Position numbers and translations under genes: made by a program. Below are positions 9,416 to 17,938 of a stretch of 26,781 nucleotides of DNA, one piece after another; position 1 is the stretch's first letter; each line of letters begins with the position of its first letter. A model generated the notes under the pieces. It ran no database searches. It was given only the letters and a program-made list of their open reading frames with translations, and was not told the origin of the DNA. Source of the stretch: Sphaeroforma sirkka (taxonomy: Eukaryota; Opisthokonta; Ichthyosporea; Ichthyophonida). The DNA lies in assembly GCA_001586965.3 (NCBI GenBank), contig LUCW03001970.1:1-26781 (forward strand). The letters run 5' to 3'.

Positions 9416-10243
9416 TTATACTGCGTGCTTGAGGATCTTAAATGCCTCATCACACTCTTTAGTCCATAGCTCCCCTAACTTGCCTTTGTGACATCTTAAG
9501 TGTCCAAAAGGTTTTAAGTAATCTGCTAAGTGTGGAACGCCATCTGAAAAGAAGTTTACGAATCCACACATGCTATTTACATCTCTCCCGGTTGGAGTTC
9601 TCCAATCTAAGAGATGTTCTACCTTTCCGCGGTCGATTTTAATACCTTCCCCTGAGATTCTATACCCTAAGAGTTGAATCTCACTCATAGCAAAATGAAA
9701 TTTCTTTAATTTTGAAGTTCTGTTCATTTAATCTTTGTAGTACTCGTCTGACTAATGCTTCGTGTTCGGCTTTAGTCTTTGAGAAGATGACTATGTCATC
9801 TATGTAGACTTGCACGTTAGGCATGTCTGCAAACATTTCCTCCATTACTTGTTGGAAGAATGCTGGTAGGGAGTGTTACCCAAAAGGTGTGCCCTTAAAG
9901 CGATATTGTTTACCCTTCCATGTAAAACTAAAGTATGTACGGTGGGGTTCATATACCTTCATTTGGTGGTATCCTTGTGTTAGGTCTATAGTTGTAAATG
10001 CTGTAGCACCTTCCATTCTTCTTAACAACTCGTTTATACGAGGTAAGTGAAAGCTATGAGTTGGCAATAATTTGTTATTGGACTCATATCTAAACATACT
10101 CTGACCTTCTTAAATGGACCGTCAGAGTTATGTTGATCAACGGCAAGCAATGTCAAGTTTACTGGAGTTTGTTGATAGTTTATTTTTATCACTCCATCTG
10201 TTAACCATTTCTCGACTTGTTCTTTTACTACTGCTTCGTGCCT
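9416..10243 (-). pseudogene. pol: Element B reverse transcriptase
   Basis: The N-terminal part (10243-10100) has EKWLTDGVI and VRVCLDMSPI; the palm frame 10097-9876 has TTIDLTQGYHQM with the first Asp and FKGTPFG, then a TAA; the same frame then reads YIDDIVIFSKT (YIDD active site, about 9815-9804). A frame change near 9725 leads to KFHFAMSEIQLLGY and the connection RDVNSMCGFVNFFSD to 9416. Two indels and one stop. All RT core motifs are present. Confidence 0.85.
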
Positions 10244-10861
10244 CTAAGATACATAGTTTCTTGATGGACACTTCAGCTGAGTAAAGTCTACCTTGGTTAA
10301 ATCTAAACTAACATATCCGTCGTTAAAACGGAACTGAGCCCAGTCAGTGATCTTGATCTTCTTATTTACTAATATTAGATCAATGATCTTTTCCGCAAAG
10401 TCAGGTATTATTTCCTTGACTGTGTCGGATGGTGGTATATATGGTTTCAGACAATTATCGTCTGATTGATCCTTTAATGGATCTACATTGTTCGGTAAAC
10501 CAGTTACGGTTTTACCTAATGTAAGTAAATCCCTCATTCCGACGATAATGTCGTACTTCTGTGACATCTTTACTATCACATCTTGCGTTGTCATGTGGCG
10601 ATGGTCGGCTAAAGAGATTTTAACATCGATCGCCATCGTATCGCACTTGGAAGTCTTCTCATCAGCTAATATAAGGTGAGTAGTTTGTGTTCTACATTCG
10701 ATATCTTTCATTAATGCAAAGCGATCGGATATACATGAAATTTCTGAACCAGGATCAATCAACGCAAGGACTTTATTTCCGTTGCAATATACAGGGATTA
10801 TTACACGCTCGTCTAAAGAGTCGTTGTATTGTCTTTGTAGAGATTGAACCCGGTAGTACCT
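10244..10861 (-). pseudogene. pro: Element B aspartic protease
   Basis: In phase with gag after TGA 10864-10862. Residues ALIDPGSEISCIS are the catalytic loop (DPG in place of DTG), and YDIIVGMRDLLTLG is the C-terminal hydrophobic-hydrophobic-G motif. The frame ends at TAG 10246-10244, where element A has TGG; past it the frame runs on into the RT. So protease and RT were one polyprotein. Confidence 0.78.
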
Positions 10862-13145
10862 TCATTCCAGTTTGATATCTGGTTTCCGGTCACATGTCTT
10901 GGCGTGATAACCGTTGGTTTTCTCACACTTGTCACACTTGTTAATAAAGTGTTTGCAAGTAGCTGAGTGCCGCCCGTTCCAATAACCGTTCGGGGCAAGC
11001 TAATACATATCGTATCCACACTTCTCGTCGGCACACTTCTTAACTTGCTTGTATAGTGCTTCCTTCTCAGCACGCACCCTTTTATTAGGCTGTGAGTGCT
11101 GCGCTGATTCACGCGGACGAACATTCGGACGTTCGTTAGATGTCTGTCGGGATACATACCCTTGATCAATCTGATCACGTGGTTTCTTAAGAACCACCTT
11201 CTCTCTCGAGGTTACTCGATCAGAGGGATAAGTGTCGGAAACAGTTTCATAGAACTGATTCCAGCGCAGTCGAGTCAGGTGAAACTTCTTCTCCTGTCCG
11301 TTATCTCTCGCTTCGTTCGCATACTTGCGACGTAGCTCGAGGTAAAGGCGCTCTCGATCATTACTGCCTATGTTCATACAGAATACATGCATTGCCAACA
11401 ACTCATACCAGCGTGGCTTGTCATCCCTCTTAATATCAGGTCTGACAAGGTCCGCATCGAGTTTCAGAATATAGCTCAAGATGCTAGTATTCGCTGTTGG
11501 TGGTGCCAGAATTGAACATAGTCCTGGACTGCGCATATCCTTGCTTGATAAGGATGTCACTAGCCAACATACTTCTGGCCAGTTACGACACTCATCGATC
11601 TCTTTGTGATGCTTCTGAAGGATCCGATAATTGGTTCCTTCTGGATTAAATGTCTGCATAAACGCAGATATCCATTGCAGTGGGGCAATGCCATTTGTCT
11701 CCAGCATCGCTGTAAACGCGTGTAACGAGCGAGTCAGAGTCTCGAGGTCATGATTATTGATGAATTCGGGCTTCTGGGTACTTGAGTCCCAGTTCGACTT
11801 AAGTCGACTGAACATGCCCTTATACTTCTGGTGATCGCGTTGGTCCTGCCCGCGTTGTGCTTGCAGCAACTGGTCGATTCGCTTCTGCTTGATGTTGATT
11901 ATTTTCGCATAATAATCAATTTCTGGGCGATCTTGCAGGTCATGCGCGAGCTCCATCTTAACTGTGAGTTTGTTCACTTCTGCATTCAGCATATCTACCT
12001 CTGTGGACTGAAAGTCTTCGGCGGGTTGGTGTAATGCATTGCGGTCCTTCCGTGTGTACTCCACGTCACTCGCATGTATGCGGGAAGCTTTAGTTCCCTT
12101 TCGGTGGATATTAAAGTCCATGGTCGACGCTTCACGACGCTCGTTACTGAGACGTGGTGTTGGAACGAAGATCTTAGGATCATCCGTTACGATAATCTCG
12201 CACGTCGACTTTGGCTGGGTGCGATGTGTCTTCCCCCAATTAGGTAAGGGGGGAGGTGTATTCTTCCCAGCGGTTGGGTCTATAATACCCTCCAAAACGG
12301 GAGACTCATGTCCCGGTGATGGTATGGGAGTAAATAGTGCCTGGTCCCGTGGAAGTAGACTTTCCAAGGGAACATTCTCCGGGCTTATTTCGGCCGGCTT
12401 AGTAATTAGGTCGTGGTACTTCTCATCGGTCTTCTCTAAGCGATGTTTTGACCACTCTTTTAAAGCTGCAGTGGTGTCGTTAGAGACATATTCACGCGGG
12501 CGTTTAGCTTTCTCGCCAGTTCCGTACATTCGATCTACGTGTACGATAGATAACTTCTCTAGTGTGAGTTGTTTCTCTAGGGCAGCTAACTGATTCTTAA
12601 GTTCAGCATTTTCTTCGAGCAACTTACTGATGTGAGTAGGTGCGCTAGCCTGTGGTTCGTCTTCCGTCGGCCCCTTATCGGGTTGGACTTCATCGTCGCC
12701 GGGGTCGTCGTAATTGACTTCCGTAATTGGCTCTTTACCCTTTTGGATTAATCTCCTCGAGGTCGTCATAATTGACTTCCGTAACTGGTTCTTTACCCTT
12801 TGGATTAATCTCCTCGAGGTCGTCATAATTGACTTCCGTAATTGGTTCTTTACCCCTTGGATTAATCTCCTCGGGTATAGTAGATGGAGTGGTCTTAAAC
12901 CCACTCCTATTCTCGCTTCGCGGTTTCGCAAGCTTTGAACTTGAGGAGAGAGTGGGTCCTCTAGCCCTCTCCTCGGCTGACTTCTCTCTTAATGAAGTAG
13001 TCTCACCGGTATCCAGTGCATTGTCGTCTTTAGCGACAATGGCTTCTGCTACGGTACGGTTGACTGCGTCATCGGCAGGTTCTCTGTCCATCTTCTTTTT
13101 ATCCGTTTTACGCTTCTTAGATAGCGTAGAGTCCTTTTTAGTCAT
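10862..13145 (-). pseudogene. gag: Element B gag
   Basis: Starts at ATG 13145, the first ATG after the leader. N-terminus very basic (Lys-rich, possible nuclear or RNA-binding tract), then a disordered acidic region, then three 19-residue repeats. An extra T in a homopolymer near 12750 shifts the frame within the third repeat; the main frame goes on to 11003. It contains a leucine-rich coiled coil (LLEENAELKNQLAALEKQ), a helical hairpin about 12010-11850 shared with A and D, a capsid-like helical region and a Cys/His nucleocapsid module. TAG at 11002-11000 interrupts the module, which continues in phase to TGA 10864-10862. Confidence 0.75.
12704..12873 (-). repeat. Triple 57-bp tandem repeat within element B gag
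   Basis: Three head-to-tail copies of a 57-bp unit encode the peptide EEINPKGKEPITEVNYDDL with one or two changes per copy. The unit length is a multiple of three, so copy number can change without loss of frame. The third copy in coding order carries one extra base. Confidence 0.85.
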
Positions 13146-13273
13146 ACTTATCCAGTATGACTTCTGCTATTCACTTAACGAATAGTTATTGTCTTAAGAA
13201 AATTTTATGTGGTAGTTAATTACCACGACGCTTAAGTAGCTCAAGTAGTTAATACTTTGCTAACTTTAAAATG
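13146..13273 (-). other. Element B leader between 5' LTR and gag
   Basis: 128 AT-rich bases. The primer binding site should start at 13273 on the minus strand, which reads CATTTTAAAGTTAGC; it has no TGG start and I cannot match it to a tRNA 3' end. A short inverted repeat (GTGGTAATTAACTACCAC) is present around 13209-13228. Confidence 0.5.
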
Positions 13274-14587
13274 TGTAAATATCGGTCTCTTAAGGCGGTA
13301 TAAACGTCTTAGAGCTACTAAACGTAATAAAATCTTAAAGTCTTTTATTAAGTCTTTTAAGTATACGAATTTTAGTCTGGTAATAAAGTTAGGTATGCCT
13401 CATAGAAATCAGCAATACTCTGGGGATTGTAAGGCTGAGACATTGCCTATATATCATCCTCCCAGTACTGATTTCGCCGAAGGGATTTTATTTATGTTTT
13501 CGTTATCGTTATCGTCGAAACTAGTATTACTTGTTTCGTTGCACGAAATACTTAAACTAGTAAAAATCCTATAGAAAAAAAATAAAGTAAAAAAAGAAAA
13601 GAAATACCCTTGATGTCCTTAGTTATTGTCTTAACCAATAACTGGCCACTTATCAAGAATTTTAGTGTTTATCTAGGTCTCTTAATAGACCTACTCCAAA
13701 TATACTCTTTGGCCTTTTTCACAGTCCCTTTAATGGGTCGGGGCCAAAATATCTGATTTGTAAAATGGAAAAGGTACTTGTAAATAGAACCGTTAAAACC
13801 ATTTAATACACGTGCTTTTAATAGTACGTTTATAATTTACGTACTGCTTAAGAGTACATAGAGTCTAAAAAATTACCGACTTGCCATCATCAGACTGGCA
13901 TATCTGGTTGGCTGAGCGGAGGTCAAACTGGGTAACCATTAAGGGTCCCTAGAAACCTATGTTCGGTTGAGCCATCTCGCTACCGAAGTATTCAGATGTA
14001 TATTTTGGAGTGTTTATCTTGGTCTCTTAATAGACCTACTCCAAATATACTCTTTTGGCTTTTTTCACAGTCCCTTACATGGGTCGGGGCCAAAATATCT
14101 GATTTGTAAAATGGAAAAGGTAATTGTAAATATAACCGTTAAAAACCATTTAATACACGTGCTTTTAATAGTACGTTTATAATTTACGTACTGCTTAAGA
14201 GTACATATCAAAAATTACCGACTTGCCATCATCAGACTGGCATATCTGGTTGGCTGAGCGGAGGTCAAACTGGGTAACCATTAAGGGTCCCTAGAAACCT
14301 ATGTTCGGTTGAGCCATCTCGCTACCGAAGTATTCAGATGTATATTTTTGGAGTGTTTATCTTGGTCTCTTAATAGACCTACTCCAAATATACTCTTTGG
14401 CCTTTTCACAGTCCCTTTAATGGGTCGGGGCCAAAATATCTGATTTGTAAAATGGAAAAGGTACTTGTAAATAGAACCGTTAAAACCATTTAATACACGT
14501 GCTTTTAATAGTACGTTTATAATTTACGTACTGCTTAAGAGTACATTTATCAACATAAGAGTCTAATGTGGAGGCCCAGCTATTACA
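13274..14587 (-). repeat. Element B 5' LTR, enlarged (1314 bp)
   Basis: Begins TGTAATAGCTGG at 14587 and ends GATATTTACA at 13274 on the minus strand. 13274-13652 matches 5822-6200. Then the part corresponding to 6201-6342 is missing once and the remaining U3-like sequence is present in two full and one partial copy. Extra length over the 3' LTR is explained by this tandem array. Confidence 0.7.
13665..14560 (-). repeat. Tandem repeat of a 342-bp U3-like unit
   Basis: Copies: 13665-13860 (partial), 13875-14216 and 14217-14558, period 342. Each holds the hairpin TATATTTTGGAGT ... ACTCCAAATATA (13999-14049 and 14341-14392) with an inner GGTCT/AGACC stem. The single copy in the other LTR is at 6205-6550. 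Confidence 0.85.
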
Positions 14588-14659
14588 ATTACGTCGGTAC
14601 AAAACTCACTACCGATATCAGAACATAATACTCGTGGGAAACCGAAGTCATTAAAGACG
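14588..14659 (-). repeat. Duplicated 72-bp integrase segment
   Basis: 14588-14659 is a direct repeat of 15015-15086 with four differences. On the minus strand the integrase runs on to LEHKNRV, then jumps back to FNDFGFPRVLCSD, that is to the region around the second catalytic Asp. The join has the four bases CGTC (minus strand, 14659-14656) in common between both parent sequences. Confidence 0.88.
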
Positions 14660-15696
14660 CGATTTTTATGCTCGAGTAAACAGGGGTAAACAACGTTCTG
14701 CATATGCTCGATCTTTTGTAGCCACGGGGTAGCGTGTTTCTCGGGCGCAGTTTTTTTCAAACGTTGCTTGTAATTCACTATAGCGGCCAAAGAAATAGTG
14801 AAACGGGAGTGTTCCAGTTTGAGGATTCATGCAGTTATTCATTTGAGTCTGAACCCATTTCAAATGATAAGGCCACATATCCTCAACGTCGTCTAGTGCG
14901 GTACGCAAGAGTTTCTTAAGTTCTCTATGACGTGTCTCATTTGCACCCTGCGTTTGAGGTTTGTAAGGAACACCACGCCTATGGGTCATGCCTGATACGA
15001 GTATAAGTGCCTCCATTACGTCGGTACAAAGCTCACTACCGTTATCAGAACATAGTACTCGGGGGAAACCGAAGTCATTAAAGACGTGATAGCATAATTC
15101 TGCCACTGTTTGTGGACGTTTGTTCGGTATTGCATAAAGCAAGTTATAGCCCGAAGCCACACATAAGAAATGACAGATATATACATCGCCAGTATGCTTG
15201 GATCGCGGGAGTTTAACCAAATCGACTATGACTCGGCGCATCGGTTGGTCTTCTGTCACACTTTTAGGGGTGCCCAACCGTATCGCTTGATCTGGTTCTT
15301 TTCACAATCAGTACAGCGTCGGTATACTTCACGTATGGTTTCTTTCAGCGCCGGGTGATCAAGCCCTGCACGAATAGCCATTTTATAAGTATGCTCATAT
15401 GCTCGATGCGTTAAATTATGTATAATTTTAACTCTACTTTCGAGCTCCTCTAAGTCAGTCAGATTCTGCGTAACGCTGGCTGGATGAACCATAGTCCTGT
15501 TGGAAAGGGCAACCTCAGTATCAGGAGGGGTAGACTCCTGAGATACATAATTGACAACATTGGATTGTTGAAGTATCTTCTTCAGTTGTTTCGCAACTCC
15601 TGGGTGTTCTTTAAGCAGCGCTTTAAGTAGTCGAGTGCGAGCTTCAGGTTCTCTTAGAGTTTTGAGTCTTTGATCCATGGCCTTAGCTAGTTCCAT
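14660..15696 (-). pseudogene. pol: Element C integrase
   Basis: Frame 15696-15256 holds a helical N-terminal segment and the zinc-binding region (IIHNLTHRAYEH ... CTDCE); frame 15277-14666 holds the core, with Asp in VIVDLVKLP, Asp in VLCSDNGSEL and Glu in GANETRHRELKK. A frame change near 15265 separates them. The chain then stops in the middle of the C-terminal domain because of the segment duplication. Only core catalytic residues remain intact. Confidence 0.85.
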
Positions 15697-16210
15697 GTTT
15701 TTTACGATCTAATGCCGTCTCAATCGGCATTACCTCGACTGCATTCTTGTTGGGTGCATGTGTTATACGAGTCTTGAGCTTTTGTTCAAACTCCTTAGAC
15801 TCCTTTAGTTTCCACTTAGTGGTACCTGCAGGACCGATGCGACAAACGATGGTGTGTTTCCAAGGTGTCTTCTTAATAGAATAGGATCCCTGATACAAGA
15901 ACGTGTCGGTTTCACGGTCGACATAGATAGCCTCGTCTTGTATCATATTAATTAAATCACGTATCCATGGGTCAAAGCTAAGTAAGGGACAACACAGCGT
16001 AATGGTAGACTTAGTATTATTAACATAATTTAACAACTGTGTGATAAGTTGCCAAGGTGGGTTAGCCCACGCATTATGCTTTGATAAGTCAAGTTAAAAC
16101 GCATCACCTTTAGGATGAGTCAACGACCTATAATCAGAAACCTGTTTGTTATGTTCTGCGGCGAACATATCAAAAGTAAATGGACCACATCTTGATTGAG
16201 CGAGGTTCAA
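15697..16210 (-). pseudogene. Element C Dam-like domain and linker
   Basis: Encodes MFAAEHNKQVSDYRSL, GDAF, TAA (16096-16094, the same as in element A), NAWANPPWQL with NPPW at 16063-16052, then TLCCPL and the Trp-containing helix. The frame 16036-15683 carries the downstream part, with KTPWKHTIVCRIG, where A and B have TGA for the Trp. An in-frame TAG near 16213 precedes the domain where B has Trp. Confidence 0.62.
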
Positions 16211-16680
16211 CTATTTCTTGTTAAGCATCCAATCGGTTGCCAATAGCACTTTAACTGTTTTCTGGTAGTCAGGGACAAGTCGAGAGAGCATGTCTGGAAG
16301 ATGATTATGTATTCCTGGTATGTGTGTAATGTTAAAAGCGAACTTAGCAATAATGTCATGCCAGCGGCTCACCAACTGTGAATCAGGGTTCATGTCTTTT
16401 AAATATGTTAAAGACTTTTGATCACAAGCGACAGTGAAGTAACTTCTATAAAGGTAGTCTTTAAACTGTCTTAGCGCAGTAACTATAGCAAGGAGCTCTT
16501 GTGTTTAACGGTAGGGTAATTCCGTTGACTCTTATAACTCTTGCTAAAGAATTGAATGTAACGTGCTTTTTACCATTTATCGTTTGGTATAGCACTCCAC
16601 CTACCGCTCGATCTGAAGCGTCGGTTGCTACTTGGAATGGAACGCCATCCACAGGGTATTGCATGATGGGTGCGTCCATT
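16211..16680 (-). pseudogene. pol: Element C RNase H
   Basis: VATDASDRAVGGVLYQ (first Asp), then a frame change at a poly-A/T run near 16565 and again near 16505, then ACDQKSL and HIPGIHNHLPDMLSR (last Asp). The frame 16393-16211 carries the C-terminal part. It matches element A nearly residue for residue. Confidence 0.8.
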
Positions 16681-17511
16681 ACTTTACTTTTGACTAGCTT
16701 GAATGCATCATCATATTCTCTAGTCCAGAACTTTCCCAAAGGTCCTTTGTGCAACCGTAGGTGACTGAAAGGCTTTAAGTAATGAGAAAGATGAGGTACC
16801 GAATCCGAGAAGAAGTTAACAAACCCACACACAGAGTTCACATCTCTTCCAGTAATCGGTGTTGATAAATCCAACAGAAATTGTTTCTTGCCGGGATCAA
16901 TTTCTACCCCTGCTGCAGATACCTTGTAACCAAGTAAGTGTATAGTATCTTTAGTAAAAGAACACTTGTCCTCGTTAATCTTAAGTTTGGCATGGTTTAG
17001 TCGCTTTTTAAGACTTCCTTAACGAGTTTAGCATGTTCATGTACTGTCTTTGTAGCGATAACTATATCATCTATATATACTGATACGTTATCCGACAGGT
17101 CCGCAAATAGTTACATCATAACTTGTTGGAAGAAATAAGGTAGCATGTGTAAGCCTTCAGGTGCACCTTTAAATTGGTACTTCTTACCTTGCCAAGTAAA
17201 GGAAAAGTATTTCCTATGCGGCTCATATATTTGTAATAGATGGAATGCAGCTTTTAAGTCTACCTTGGATAAGATAGTCGCACCTTCCATTTTGCGTAGT
17301 ATCTCGCTTATCTTTGGTAAGGGAAAACTGTGTTGCGGAATAAGTTTGTTAATTGGCGACAGGTCTAGTACCACTCTTGTTTTACTATACGTTCCATCAG
17401 AATTTATATTGATCGACCGCTAAGAGAGCTAAGTCAACTGGGATTGCATCATAATCGATTTCAATTAGACCCTGTTTTAACCAATCTTCAATTTGGGTTT
17501 TGATGGACAAC
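16681..17511 (-). pseudogene. pol: Element C reverse transcriptase
   Basis: 17511-17375: RT N-terminus with a frame change near 17410. 17374-17111: VLDLSPINKL, KVDLKAAFHLLQIYEPH and FKGAPEGLHMLPYFFQQVMM. Then a frame change at 17112, and YIDDIVIATKT (YIDD at about 17067-17078). 16874-16681: thumb and connection with RDVNSVCGFVNFFSD. Three to four indels. Confidence 0.82.
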
Positions 17512-17614
17512 GTCTTTGTGTCTCCAACTCACGTAGTTATGTGAAGGACACTTTAACTTAAAGAAGTCGACGTTTGGTAAGTCATGCTTAACGTACCCGT
17601 TAGAGAACTTAAAC
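17512..17614 (-). pseudogene. pro: Element C protease C-terminal remnant
   Basis: Minus-strand sequence matches the last 30 or so codons before the RT in element A (motif KCPSHNYVSW). The match stops sharply at 17614, within the codons for FKFSNGYVK. Confidence 0.7.
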
Positions 17615-17616
17615 TA

Positions 17617-17752
17617 GAGAGTACCCACTCTAGCACTGAAGACGAGGAAGTGAGAACCAACAACAACAACGTCTCAGGCTATTACGTTCTGGTATGCAAG
17701 TCCTTGAGGACCGTCTATTGGATGACTCTGACCTTGACGATAAGAAAGCGGA
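17617..17752 (+). pseudogene. gag: Gag fragment in inverted orientation
   Basis: Plus-strand copy of about 673-805 of element A gag, with a few substitutions and a small CAA expansion. It lies head-to-head with the minus-strand protease remnant and ends exactly where the element D LTR begins. The arrangement is an internal inversion of an A-type element. Confidence 0.9.
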
Positions 17753-17938
17753 TGTGGTCAGAATACAAGTACTTATATTTATTTGATTATTTTAGGTTTA
17801 ATACAAGTTTTACAGTTTATCAGAATAATCTGATAAACTGGGTTTTAAGGTTTTGCTGGTTTTACAACACATGACTGATGACTCATTTAAGAGTCAGTCA
17901 TTTTAGGATTACTGTTTACAATTACTAATAAATGAACA
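17753..17938 (+). repeat. Element D 5' LTR (186 bp)
   Basis: Begins TGTGGTCAG and ends AATGAACA (TG...CA). It matches 26042-26227 with six differences. It contains a perfect 11-bp hairpin (17813-17823 with 17830-17840, 6-nt loop) and a second stem at 17871-17901 that includes a TGACTCA site. Confidence 0.85.

Larger units (their letters stand above)
5822..14587 (-). mobile_element. Element B: LTR-bounded Ty3/gypsy-type retrotransposon
   Basis: On the minus strand the order is 5' LTR (14587-13274), leader, gag, protease, RT, RNase H, Dam-like domain, integrase, purine-rich tract and 3' LTR (6579-5822). Both LTR copies begin TGTA and end TTTACA. The orientation of the LTRs is argued from the G-rich tract directly before TGTATTAG at 6579 and from the truncation of A at 5821. 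No target-site duplication is seen: outer flanks are TTAGT and GTAAT on the minus strand. About a dozen frame breaks make it non-autonomous as read. Confidence 0.75.
14588..17614 (-). mobile_element. Element C: rearranged partial copy of the element A family
   Basis: On the minus strand it carries the protease end, RT, RNase H, Dam-like domain and most of the integrase of an element very like A. Gag, LTRs and the integrase C-terminus are missing. It starts head-to-head with a plus-strand gag fragment (17617) and ends in a duplicated integrase segment abutting the element B LTR. Confidence 0.8.

Noticed and set aside
12039..12593. 184-codon plus-strand open frame
   Set aside because: It is the antisense of the element B gag, has no motif and no relative among the other elements.
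13665..14560. CRISPR array or independent satellite
   Set aside because: Units are 342 bp with no spacers and match a single-copy part of the other LTR; it is an LTR-internal tandem repeat.
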